NCBI GenBank assembly: GCA_023238725.1
Contig: CM041546.1
Coordinates: 21,398,085-21,462,084 of the forward strand
Direction of reading: 5' to 3'
Origin: Scortum barcoo
Lineage: Eukaryota; Chordata; Actinopteri; Centrarchiformes; Terapontidae
DNA: 64,000 nt
A program made the position numbers and the translations under genes. Below are positions 24,565-36,077 of this stretch, piece by piece. Below the pieces are notes generated by a model. It saw nothing but the letters and a program-made list of their open reading frames with translations. It ran no database searches and had not been told where the DNA came from. Numbering within the stretch: the stretch's first letter is position 1; each line of letters opens with the position of its first letter.

Positions 24565-25283
24565 GGCCGGACGGGGAACTCTCCCAGCTTGGGTTCCTGA
24601 GGTGGATGAGGAGCCCCTGGAGAACGAGGAGGAGGGGGTAGAAGAGGAGGAGGAGGATGGTGTGGCAGCCTGACTGGCCGGCCTGCTCTTCTTCAGAACC
24701 TCGCTGGAGTAGGTGGGGGGCCGGGTACGCTGGGCACGCATGAGTGGAGGCAGCGGCGGACACTCCTTTCCCTCCAGGACCGGCGGGGGACCGGTGCGTC
24801 TCTTGGAGGATAATAAGTTGTCCCTGGAGCTCTTGGAGCTGTTTTTCAGGGCCCACTTAGGAGCAAGGTTGGAGCTACTGCTGTTGATGCGGTGAGCCAC
24901 AGTCTGGTGCATCCAGAGCACCTCTGGGTAACGGGTGGAGTGGGAGCAGAAAGAGCACTTGTGGCTTGGGAGGCTCTTCTTGTCCAGATTCAGGGAGTCT
25001 ATGCCCCTGCAGCCTTCAGCCCTCACACACAAATCCACAGGGGTCATGCTGGGATCAAGCAGGGTGGATCGAGCTGAAACATAAGCAGGAGGGGATGCTG
25101 AGTTGGTCTGAAGAAGAGCCTTCTTCAGCTTGGGATAACCACTGGGGGTGCCTCTGTCCGAGCTGGAGCTGGGGCTGGGACTGTCTCCGGGAGCAGCCGG
25201 GTGTTGGGCGCGAACATGAGTCAAATAGGTCTTCAACTCTGTGCTCACAAAGTCACAAAGGCTGCAGACGTAAGGCTTATCAT
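23947..25283 (-). CDS. znf516: znf516 second coding exon: fingers 8-9, CtBP-like motif, polyQ; carries a frame break
   Basis: The acceptor CCCAACAG|ATG at 25284/25283 completes the split codon (G|AT, Asp587) and leads into DKPYVCSLCDFVS. Finger 8 uses about C593, C596, H609 and H614. Finger 9 uses C696, C699, H712 and H717, and contains the ZNF516-typical RYPEVLWMH. It is followed by RTGPPPVLEGKECPPLPPL, which closely matches the human protein. A PVDLC pentamer near residue 668 sits about where human has PLDLS. Twelve CAG codons and Ser-rich stretches follow. After an 8-bp tandem duplication (24403-24418) the frame runs to TGA at 24334-24336. Homology resumes in the next frame (YLMPQEGLGFML; KQEPIAE; DILGLLKN; ALYHRWGAAN), matching the human KQEPVAEGHEKRLDILNIFK region. 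The donor is CCAACAG|GTAGGA at 23947/23946. The 1,337-nt length gives the wrong exit phase. Without the extra 8 nt the exit phase is 1, as the next exon needs. Confidence 0.92.
24403..24418 (-). repeat. znf516: Exact 8-bp tandem duplication that shifts the znf516 frame
   Basis: The plus strand reads TGCCAGTG twice in direct succession (CACTGGCA twice on the coding strand). With one copy, LEKSTGT continues as HSRSSGPSPNS and on into the conserved C-terminal part. With two copies the frame gives about 24 foreign residues and a TGA at 24334-24336. The exon-phase arithmetic independently supports an 8-nt excess. Confidence 0.9.
24526..24561 (-). repeat. znf516: (CAG)12 polyglutamine tract in znf516
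   Basis: Twelve uninterrupted CAG codons in the coding frame give Q12 between PRPAE and RQTHRGPE. The neighbouring frame reads polyalanine. Pure triplet runs are prone to slippage. Confidence 0.95.
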
Positions 25284-28200
25284 CTGTTGGGAAAATGAAT
25301 GACAACATAAAGGTCAATGACTGCAAGGCAAATAATCTAGACCACACTCTTCTCTACTACCAACTATAAGTCAGAGCTCATTAGGTCAGTACACTGTGCC
25401 AGAGTCATATTGTTCCATCCACATGTAGTTCTGCTGAACAGCCACCAGGCTGCAGTATTAGACAATATTCCCATAGCTCCTCTTCTCAGTTGACATGTGA
25501 ACATATCCTGAGGTAAAACTTTTACTTCTACTATTACAGGGACAATGATAAACAACAATAATAATAAACTATAAATAATTGTTAATAATACGTTTTTGAC
25601 ACAAGAAAAAGCAATTATATCATATAATCATTTGATATTATTTCAAGAAATTCACATTTGTTCAAGGACAAACAGTGAGTCTGTAATAAATGCTACATTC
25701 ATGAAGGTTATAGTGTTCAGATGTTTTTGAGATGAATCGTGTCAAGGAGGTGTTGCTGCATCTCTATGGTAAATGTTGGGATATATCGTAGTCCATATGA
25801 TGTGAAATAATCACGCCATAATATCAAATGTCCCCACAGGGTAAAATAAAAGCCTTTTTGCGATATTATAATGTTTATAAAGCTGGCCTATTTATTACAG
25901 GGCTAATGTCCTGGAATTACATGTGTTTCCTGTATTAAATTATGCCGATTACTGAGGTGCAGCTCTAAGCATCCTCCACTAGATGGCGTTTGTGACCTGT
26001 TTTTCTTTACAAGTGAATTATACTGCTGTCACTGGAAAACTCTATATCTCCCATGAGCGATTAATTCCAGGAATTAATGAATAAGAATATCAATTTAAAA
26101 AGCAATCATGGTAGTAGAAGTACTAGAATTGATAAAAGCCGTAAAAGGTTATTAAAGAAAAAGTCATGTGAAACCTGAAAAGTTGGAATTTAGAGGTTTT
26201 GACCATAAAAACATAAAATGCGACAGAGGGTAGCTCATTGAGTTTTATATCATCTTACACACACATACATGCACACACAACAGTCTACTGTGATCCAACA
26301 TATCAGATTCTGTAAGTAGCACATAATGGTACTCTCCGCTACCCCTCCTCTTTTTCACAATAGCACCAGTAACCTGCCATCTGTTTTTCATTTGGCTTCC
26401 TGTTGGCAACACTGGCCAACACACACAGCTCAGACTCTGCCAAGGTGAAGCCCCGGGGCTGGGCAGTTTAGTAGGAAGGGTGGATAGACTGATGTGTCCT
26501 GTTCATCGGGCTGATATTGATCCTATATTAATCACTTTTCCAGTTAGAGGAACAGGAATTGAAGAAATCGAATATCCTGATTACTAATACAGCAGCTTTG
26601 TACTTAAAATATTCATATTACCCTTCCAGTAAGGATCAACCCAATCCTGTAATAAACTCACCCATACACACACACACATACACACACACAAAAACACACT
26701 CTAACACAAACCTTATCCAGCAGGAATGAAAGAGAAAGGCAATTAAGTATGCCATTGTGCCATTGTGCCATTGTACGGTTTCTAATGTGGTAACTCTTGT
26801 CTTGTAAAGGGTGGAGCAAACAACATACAGTACGTATCTGGGAAACAAACATAGCAACTATCTAAACTATCCATGAAGCCATGTTACTGAAACGTACAAA
26901 AGTAACTACAATCTCACACTTGTGTAGAGCCGTTCAAAAGAATGCAGATGTCAGCTCTCACCAGGAGTGAAGCTGAACTGAAAAATGTAGATGTGTGCAG
27001 TGCAAGGCTTCAATAACCACAGCTGCATGAATATATTTTTATTCTTTACTGCTCCTGCACAACAGTCACCACAAAGGAAAATGCTATCAATCTGTGACTA
27101 ATTGAAAGTGATTTGCCGATCTTGTTGTTATGTGCACGTACACTGTCGCTCCTCATTTGCATTCCCAAAAAGTAGCTAAATGGCTGTAAGGGACATCAGA
27201 GCGTTTGCGATTAGAGTGTCCTCTGAGTGTCTCTTTCCCCATTGCCTCCATCCCTCTCCATCTATAAATAACCAATCCCTCAGACATCAGGCAGCCTGGC
27301 TGGCTCAATGGTAAGAAGAGTGGATGAGAGACAGTGGAAGTGTCACAGGAGGTAACCTTAGAGATTAGCAGAGAGTCAGAGGGGATAGGGAGGAAAGGTC
27401 TGGAGAAAAAGGATGGACGGAGGGATGGCTTTGTAACAAAATGAACACTCATATTAATACTTCTCATCAAATACCAGATTAAAACACATTTTACCATGTC
27501 TCTTAATACTGCAGGTTTTCTATCTGATATATTAGGTACCTTAGTATACAGTGTGTACCAAGAGATAAAGAGATAAGATAAAAAGATGCTGTATGTCAAA
27601 TGCAATTCCTGAAACCTGACACCAGGGTGCATGTAGTTTGGGAGTAAGTGAATACTGTACATTAATCACAAATTATTGTTATGGCATTATATAGCTGATA
27701 ATTGGTTGTTATACAATAAACAACATCAGTGAAGTAAGTAAAAGGAAGCATGCAAGACAGATACTCATGGAAAGGACATACAAAGGAGAGCAAAACAACA
27801 TATTCACAGACAGATAAGGGGGGTGAGGGGAGTTTCCTGAGACAGGAAGACCTGAAATAGCACACAGCTCGATCAGGCCTGAAGAAATGTTGCTGCTATT
27901 TTTGAATGTCTGTACTAACAGGGAGAAATGGAAGCAATCACTACAATTCATAGCTATCCACTATCCTAACCTGAACAAACAATGTTTCCAGTGAGTTTGA
28001 GTTAAAAGGCAAAAGGCAGAGAGCTCTAAAGAGCTGTACACACAGGAAGCTTCCTTTAAAATATTTCAGTCATAATTATGGGTGTTTTGCCCTTGCATGG
28101 GTGGGTTTTCTTTTTTCTCTGTTTTTTTCCTCTGCAGTGTTTATTGGTTGTGGAGGTGAAAAAATGATAGGCATTCCAAAAATGCCCTCTCCTCTACTGA

Positions 28201-28759
28201 CATGCCACTGAAAGGCACAAAGTTTAACTTAACTGTTAGCTTTATTGCTTTGTGATACAAAGTAATTGCACTGTTGTTAACAAAATTTTCAGTGGCAGTA
28301 AAAGTTTATTGACCATATTCGATAGTATTTTTGAGCAGCACTCTATAAAAGAGCTGAAGTCAGGTGTCATTTTGACATTCTGCCACATGGTGGCTCTGGT
28401 TCCCACCCCATAGAGAATGATGAGCTGAGGAGCTGCACCTACACAAAGCACATTTCATCAACAGATGTTTACTACAGAGTGACAGAGTCAGAGGCCTCAA
28501 GTGGGAAGCTTGAAAAGGGCTGCAGTCAGTCCTGCCTCTAAAAATGCTGCACAGCATGTTTCTATAAGTGAACTTGTGTTTGCCATTCATTTACTTATCC
28601 ATTTTCTTATTGTTTGATGCTTGAAAGTCGAGTCAGTATCTTAAAAAGACTAATAGAATACTGACTTGGGTATCAAATTAAAGGTGCCCTTACATTGTCA
28701 CTTTGATTATAGATGAGTCATTTCAAAACAAAGTACATAGAACATAGTTTTTGACTAAC
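25284..28759 (-). other. znf516: znf516 intron between first and second coding exons
   Basis: Donor GTTAGT at 28759 and acceptor with a pyrimidine tract (TTCATTTTCCCAACAG) at 25284 flank a phase-1 intron of 3,476 nt. It is AT-rich with no coding candidates. A perfect triple 8-mer GCCATTGT lies at 26751-26774. Confidence 0.9.
26751..26774 (+). repeat. Perfect 8-mer GCCATTGT x3
   Basis: Three exact head-to-tail copies within an otherwise unique intron sequence. Confidence 0.95.
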
Positions 28760-30518
28760 CTGCAATGTCTCCAGATTTTGCAGTACCCATCTCTGATGCC
28801 TGGTCTCCAAGGGTGGAGGCTGGTGGAGAGTCTCCATACCCTGGGGTGTTGGGCCGGCTAGGGGAGCCTGACTCTGGATCACTGGTGGAGCCCCATCGGT
28901 CCTCTCTTCCAGTTCTTTCCTTGTCTCCTACAGATGCCCTGCCTCCTTCCTTCCTGTGGATCCGCTGGTGGACGATCATCTGGTGACGACTGCGAAACAC
29001 CTTCCCACACTCAAAGCACTCATTGGACTTGGAGGGGGCTTGTGACTGTGATGGCCGCCGTCGGTCCTGGCGAGACGATGGCCGGTACTCGGAGTCACTG
29101 AGGCTCTCCGGCGTCCTGTCCCCTGAAGAAGCATGGCTTCCCAGACCAGAGCTGCTGCGTCTCCCTGAGCTGCGTTTCTCTTGACCTTGCAGTACATAAC
29201 GGCTGCTCTCCTTCTCAAAAACCACAGTGGCTCCAGCAAAGGCCTCCTCCCCCATACTTCCGCCCCCATAGGGGGCCTTGTAACTTGGCTCCACTGGCTC
29301 CACAACCCTTCCTTTGGTCGCTAATTGCCAGGCTTGGTAGCTGCAAACTGGATCTAGCTCTGGGATTCTTTGACCTAGCATCTTCTTCTCTCTGTCCTCC
29401 TTTTCATCCTTTTCTTCAACAGGCTGGAGGTTTAGGGAGTCAAGGTAACGTCTCTTGGCAGCTGGTGAGCCCTCATCATCACTGAGCTTGCACTGGCTCT
29501 GGGATTTCTTGCCATAATTGAGATTGTGGACCTTTTCATGGGCCCTCAGGCTCTCTCTGGTGTGGAACAAGTTCCCACATTTTGAACACATTTGATAGAT
29601 GGATGTAACAGAGCCAGTGACAATATCAGGATCCTGGGCAACATCATTGATGGTGGCTGGATGCTCAGCTGAATCTGCTTTTGACCGTGACCTGGACTTG
29701 GTGTTGTGTGTTTTCATGTGAGATTTGAGAAACCAAGCTTCGCGGAACCGTCGTCCACAAATACGACAGCAGTGGTCCAGGATCCCTGCATGTTTCTTCA
29801 TGTGAGATTTCAGAAACCAGGCCTGGGTAAAGACCTGGCCACAGGTCTCACAGGGAAAAGTCCCATCATTCTGGGGTTGGAGGCCGTCAGGTTCAGCCGC
29901 AGCCTCTTCCTTAACAGTGGTCTCCTCCTCTGTGTCTGCTGTTATATGAACCTTTTCAATGTGGCTGAGGAGCTGGTCTTCTCGCAAGGCTTCGTAGCCA
30001 CACAGACGGCAACAGTAAGGTCTCTGGTCAGTAACAGACTTCTCTCTTTTCATGCTCCTCCCAGGCACTTTCCTCCGACTCTCCTCCCCACTGTCCCCAT
30101 TGATCATCCGGTTACAGGCTGAGCTGCTCTTAGTTGGACTCGTACCTCCGTCAAGACCCTCTGAAACACTCATCTCCTCTTCCTCAGCCCCACCCTCTTC
30201 ATCTTCATTGGAGTGGTGGCTAGAGAGTGTGCCCAGTTTGTGGCTGCGGATGTGAACTTTGAGGTTGCCCTTCTGAGAGGCCCTGTGGTCACAGTAGGGG
30301 CATTTGTAAGGGCGTGCGCCCGTGTGGCGTCTCATATGCTGAGACAAAGAGCTGAGGAATGGGAAGCTGCGTCCACAGATGTTGCAGTCGTAAGCTCCGG
30401 GGATTTTTTCATCCTCACCCTCAACCTCTTTTCCAGGGCTGACCTTGTCTACAACTAGTTTCTCCTTCTGACCTCCTGCCTGAGTCTCCATCACCTCCAC
30501 ACTGTCCCTAGGATTCAT
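28760..30518 (-). CDS. znf516: znf516 first coding exon: start codon and zinc fingers 1-7
   Basis: This exon encodes the first 586 codons plus one base of a C2H2 zinc-finger transcription factor, and the frame is intact throughout. Canonical CX2CX12HX3-4H fingers lie at about residues 45-65, 73-93, 170-191, 223-243, 251-271, 311-331 and 501-521. The paired N-terminal fingers (SFPFLSSLSQHMRRH, HRASQKGNLKVH), the SEGLDGGTSPTKSSSACNR segment, twin AWFLKSHMK fingers and ELDPVCSYQAWQLATKGRV are diagnostic of ZNF516 and separate it from its relative ZNF536. The start at 30518 fits: context ACAATGA has A at -3, and the N-terminus (MNPRDSVEVMET) resembles human (MDRNREAEME). The donor is GCAG|GTTAGT at 28760/28759, phase 1. 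In mammals the protein is nuclear, recruits CtBP/LSD1/CoREST to repress genes, and activates UCP1 with PRDM16 in brown fat. Those roles are family knowledge and are not shown here. Confidence 0.95.
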
Positions 30519-30536
30519 TGTACAAACTAAACTACC
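30519..30536 (-). other. znf516: Short 5' UTR and likely acceptor before the start codon
   Basis: The minus strand reads GTACACAG|GGTAGTTTAGTTTGTACA directly before ATG, behind a moderately U-rich stretch. A slightly earlier AG (AACAG|CCAG) is an alternative acceptor. An in-frame TAG in this leader (GGTAGT or TTTAGT, depending on frame) supports 30518 as the true start. Confidence 0.5.
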
Positions 30537-33500
30537 CTGTGTACCTGGCTGTTCACAAGCTCAATAAAACTTGAAACTACTGCTATCTGCAGTTGCACAT
30601 CTAGGAATGTCTAACGTGCCTTTTTTGGTCAGTTAAAATGTTATCTGCCTTCAGTCATCGAGAGATCAAGCTGCTTACACGGCAGCTCATTTAGCACCCT
30701 CCAGCTAGTGAATGCAATACCATCTATCCATCTTCATCTAGTACTGTCAAACTATCTGTCTGCCACTGGCATCATAGAAAGCAATGTATGTAGCTTTATC
30801 ATTTATCCTGACACATGTAGCAAAATGTAAACTGTTTTTTTATAACTGACATTTACTGAGAATAAAGTGAAGGTTTCTGCATAAATCCAGGTCATCACAG
30901 TGTCGGTGGAGAGAAGTTTTAAGGGGTCTTTTCATCATTGTAGCTGATCTTCTTTCATCTTACTGCTTTATCCATTCTCCTTAGCATAACATTAGCAGCT
31001 TCCAGGCCATATAACAGTGGACTCTCTATAGCACGGCCTGCACTGTATATCATCCACCTGAGAATGAAAAAGAGAGTGGAGAGGTGACAAAGTGGGGAGG
31101 AGGGTGAGAAAACAGACAAAGAACATGTCAGTAAAGCAGAAATATTTCAAAGGCACTTCAGTTTTTCATTTGCATGCACATGAAGCTGGTGCATGCAGGT
31201 ACAGATGTAGGTGGGCTGTTACTACGTACATTTGTCTGTGTTTGTGCAGTAACATAGCTATAAATTAAAAAGTAGGTAAACTGAGACCTTGGCGGGTTGG
31301 CGATCATCATAAGGCAAATCACCAGGTAAAAACAAAATCCATGACATATATAGAAACAGGTGTGCTTTTCGGGGTAAAACGCTACCATACAAGAAACTTG
31401 TCTTTTAGATCACTTAATACAGACTTATATCAGTATACAATGATTGTATGTGGGTTATCATCATACGCAAAGCCGCTCATCTGCGGCACCAATGTGCACA
31501 TGAACGCACGTGTGTGTACGTGTTGTGAGTGTGCATGAGTCGTGCAGGGCTCGGGGGCTCTGACGCCACACTGGCTGAGTCGACACTTTACACAATCAGG
31601 GTGGGGGGTGGGTGGATGTGAGTGGGGGGGGGATAGCAGTGTGTGTTCACATCAGCAAGATCAGCAGTGCCACCATATTCCCTCCCCAAACTGGCCTCAC
31701 GCACCCGCCTCAACTGACACTATCACATGACAGGGATCTTAAGTACACAACAGGAAGTGGCTCTTCAGACAGTTTGCTTTGCTCTATTTCTCAAACTGGA
31801 GTTGAATGGGGTCGGGGAGAGAGTCAAACAGAAAGAGAAAGAGAGAGAATGATAAGATGATTTTTTGTGTTAGTTTGCTTGACTGTTCCACTGTGCTATA
31901 CTTTATATGGATATACAGTATGTATTATGCAAATGTCACTTGACAGATGTTTTCGCCACATTTCTTTATGATGACCTATTTCTTGCTGCAAAGTCCAAAT
32001 CTTCTCACAACAATCACTAAAGGTTAGTCACATCTTTATTCTTCCCTCCCTGTCAGCTCATTGATAACATCATTAAATGGGAACCCGTTCTGTTACAGCT
32101 TTGTTGATCAAACTGACACATTTTTTTACTTGAGTATTAATTTCAGCAGATGCTCAAGCCTGAAAGTGTGGACTACATGAAATGTGACTGACAGCGTTAT
32201 TACAGGCTATTATATAAAGTGCCAGAGCCCATAAGCTGAGTTACTGCCAGGCTCTAATTATAAGTGGATAATTGATCATAATCATAAGAGGATAAGGTGG
32301 TGGAGGAGGGAAGTTAGCACAAGAACAATCATATGTCTTAAACTCTCGAACTGAAAATGACTACCCTGCGCCAGAGCCACCTATCTATCCAGAATGCTTT
32401 ATGCTATTGAAATCAGCGGGCCACAGTGGTTCACCTTGCTTCTTCCAGAAGTGCAGCTGGGGCTGACATTATTTTGAAACCAAATGTATTTTCACATCGT
32501 GATTTTTTTGACAGTCTAGAATATAAAAGAATTTATCAGTGTTGATCTAGAAAAAGGAGTCTGTTTGAAAACTCCTAACTTTGGCACTAGTAGCACTAAT
32601 TTTCACTTATTCTGTATAATATTGTAACATCTACTTGATGGATTGTGTGAAAATAGGTCCCATAGGATGAATCCCAATGACTGTGACTTATCCTGTAGTG
32701 GTTCAGACATTAATCAGGGTTAACTGTACCATTCTTGTACATCAGGAATTTCTTGTACAGTCAAATGAAAGTGTACAGCAGTGTGACTGACCACGATGGA
32801 CTAATTCGTGCGCCTCAGTTACATAACACATAAAGTATAAAAAACAAATCTGACTGAGTGAATCCCTTGAGGAGCGAATTTCATGAACTTGTGAGCTTAG
32901 GTTTTACTGGAAAGAATAAAGATAAAGAGTTCTAAACTTGACACACCACTTAAATGAGGAACAAGCTTGAGCGAATTACATCCAACACATGACAGTGACG
33001 ATGGACATAAACCAGCAGAATAAGGAAAACAAAGCCATCCCATCCACTGTAGTTTTCCCCTCCATCTGCTCCATCTGCTCTCTGTCTCCACATCCTAATG
33101 TTACTCATTAATACTCAGTAGTTTATTCCAGTTCTGGCGCTAAAAACAGAGGATAATGATCTTACTACCTATTAAATGCTCTTGCCGATTGGGGGTCAAG
33201 AGGGCTGGGAGGCAGGCTGAGACTATTCAACAGTAAGCCTGTCATCCACCAGACAGTCGCATGTGCAAATTGAAATGTAATGAGATTAGCCACCAGAAAG
33301 GAAACAATACAGGCTCCTTGCCATACAGGCAAAGGGGGGGGGAAATTACAAATTGGCTTAAGGAGGGAGAAACTGTCCAGGACGGACGGACGAGATTAGC
33401 GATCACTGAAGTCATCAAAAAAAAAGGGGAGAGGCTTCAAAGCTCTGGTAAAGGCCATCATGGACACAGCGTCTTCCTGAAGCGAGCAAGAACAGTCCAC

Positions 33501-35947
33501 TTTGTAAACTGTGACTGTCATTGACGTCCTCCAGCTAATTAACCTGTCACACACAGACATACACACACACGAGGCATAAAAAGACTGGGGACTGCTGAAC
33601 TTGGAGCTGAAATCTTTTTTTTTTCTTGCAGGAAAATGATCACCTCAAAATACCCAGACCAGCCTAACCTTAGCTGGGAAGGTTGTTGGTCTGATATTAG
33701 ACATATGCCATCAATAGACTCTTAAGCTGCCCTGCCGTGAGTCACTGGGAGTGTGTGGAGGCCTACGCTCAGCTGATAATGACTGCTGTGTTAACAAAAA
33801 AAAAAAAAAAAGTTCTTCTCCCCCCCCCCCCTTCCTTGCATGCTCAACCTCTGCTGTTCTGCTTTCCGAACGCTGAACCGTGGCAGCTGAGTCCGGCAAG
33901 AGGAGGAAATCCACTCTTATTTTCCCACCCGTACACAACTTTTTGCAGAGCAGGCTGGCTATTTCTGTTCCTGAGACTCCAGGGGTTCACATCTGGAGTG
34001 AATCTTGAAACAAACAGTGTCAAACTGTGCACACAAGCCAGCCAAAGAACCTGCGTACAGCTGTAAGGCTTTCTGTTTTGTATTTTGTTTTCGCACATCA
34101 GTACTGTCATTTTGACTTAAAAAAAAATAATAATAAGATTAACATCAATACGACCAGGATACCACAAAGAGCACAAAAATCAGCCAATCAAGTTGTCAAT
34201 CAAGTAGGCCAGCTCTGCAGAAAACGTTCGATGTTGTTTGATGATGGCTCTCTGCATGAAGCAACTCAATACCTGTCGACGAGTTTAGGAAAGTTAAGTG
34301 ATCTGTCTGATTGTTTTTCTGCCCTAATTATGATTACATTCTGCTCAGCTGCTCCCTCTAGAGGCCATAAATTTGGCTTGCAGAACATAACTTGGTGCAA
34401 TGACATGTATAAAATGTATTTAGATTTGGTTGCAAAATAGAACTACTGCAGTCGGCTATTTAAAGAGCATTGTGCTCTTGCAAAAAGTCAGGCAAAGGTT
34501 AAGCAGAAGGTGCCACGCCTCACTGTTTTGCTCCTCCATGATAGAAACCACTGTCAACCAGCCAGGAAGCACCTTCATCATAGCAATCATCTCAGAGGCA
34601 GCCATGACACAAATCTCCTGCACCCAGGGGTGCAGAGATTGGCTTTCATAACACACTGACTCACTCACACTGTCACCTTATCACTGATAATGACTGTAGG
34701 TCGTTCTCGTGTGGGACATCCTTCAGCCGTGATGGGCTCCTGTTCCCTCCCACACAGCAGCACAGAGACGAGCATTTGAGGTTAAGAAAAAATACACAGC
34801 GGGGAGAAATAAAGAGTGAACCTCTTGTTTAAATGCACACAAACACACGCGCGGACATGCTGGGGAACCGATGAATCAAGAACCAAAACAAAGGGGGCTT
34901 TTAATGTTGTCCACACACATCTTTTGAAAGTCTATATGTGCACACTGTGGGCTTTTAACACTGTTTCATACAGGCAGCATTGAGAGCTTAACGACCCATA
35001 CAGAGAGCTGCTCACTCACACACACTCACACACACACACACTCACACTATACACACACGCTGCTTCACAGAGCATAACATACAGAGAGCGCTTTACAAAA
35101 AACCTTGCTATCCTCTGTACAGTTGCTCATAAAGTGGAGACATTCAGGGCTCAGAGTGGGACAGAGGGGACGGTATGGAGTCTTAAACACACACACACAC
35201 ACACACACACAGAGCGTAGAGCCAGTGTATTCTCAGACCAATCAATAATCCATTATGAACAAACTGCTCTTCACCTCACACCCTGCTCTAAACCGGCAGA
35301 CAAAGAGGTCTGCAGCAAGCTCCACGATGGGTAAAGCACAGCTGGATGCACATGCACACACACACACACACATACACACACACATTGTTTGCAAAACACA
35401 CACACTAGAGCTTTACATTTTAGGGTGACAAACGCGTCAGCTGTGGAGCAGAAAAAGGAGCTTTTTGCAAACTTTGTGGTTGACAGATGAGGTTCTGCTT
35501 CAACTGCTGTTAAGTACTGGAGATTCAGTTACATCCCATTTCTCTAAAACAGCTGCAAGTGAAAAACAGAAATGTTCTTCTCTTCTTCTTTTCACTATAA
35601 AGGCGTCTGAAAAACATAAACAACAAAGCAGACACTTTCAAAAATAGTGCCTATGTACTCATGTAAATTTAAATACTTTTAAATGTGTTAATCTAGATGG
35701 TATTTTTAAAAGAATTCTGCAGTGAACATTAGTCCTATGCTGTTAAAATGCATGTGCTCATACCAGGATTGACTTTTGACTTACACTTCACCACATTTGG
35801 CCAAGTATGTATTTGGGATGGGACAATTCTTCAAATGCTGATGAAAAGTGTTGCAGCTGTGTGTTTAAGACAGCTTCCATCCAGTTCTGACACTAGATTG
35901 TGTCCAAAGGTGACCTTAGATAAACCAGATGTGCAGTTTATTGAGTC

Positions 35948-36077
35948 TGACTCAAGTCTGGATTCTTCTTTCACTCTGTTTTGACTCAGTTCATACTCCA
36001 GTTTATACTCAATACTCTAGTTTTGGCTCAGGTGTGACTGATTTTGTTTTTAAACTCAGCTGTGCTCATTTGAGTCA
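35948..36077. promoter_or_regulatory. Cluster of three AP-1 consensus sites
   Basis: TGACTCA occurs at 35948-35954 and 35982-35988, and TGAGTCA at 36071-36077. They sit in a degenerate GACTC/ACTCA-rich segment (35930-36260) of the first intron. Three perfect 7-mers in 130 bp is unusual, but activity is unproven. Confidence 0.35.

Noticed and set aside
24419..24856. Upstream part of the 315-codon frame beginning at 24856 as a separate gene start
   Set aside because: Before the 8-bp duplication this frame is out of register with the zinc-finger homology and reads the CAG run as polyalanine. Only its downstream part (below about 24403) is real znf516 coding sequence.
31022..31070. Possible extra 5' UTR exon with acceptor TTCATTCTCAG|GTGG on the minus strand
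   Set aside because: The acceptor is plausible, but I found no convincing donor within a normal exon length, so it was not annotated.
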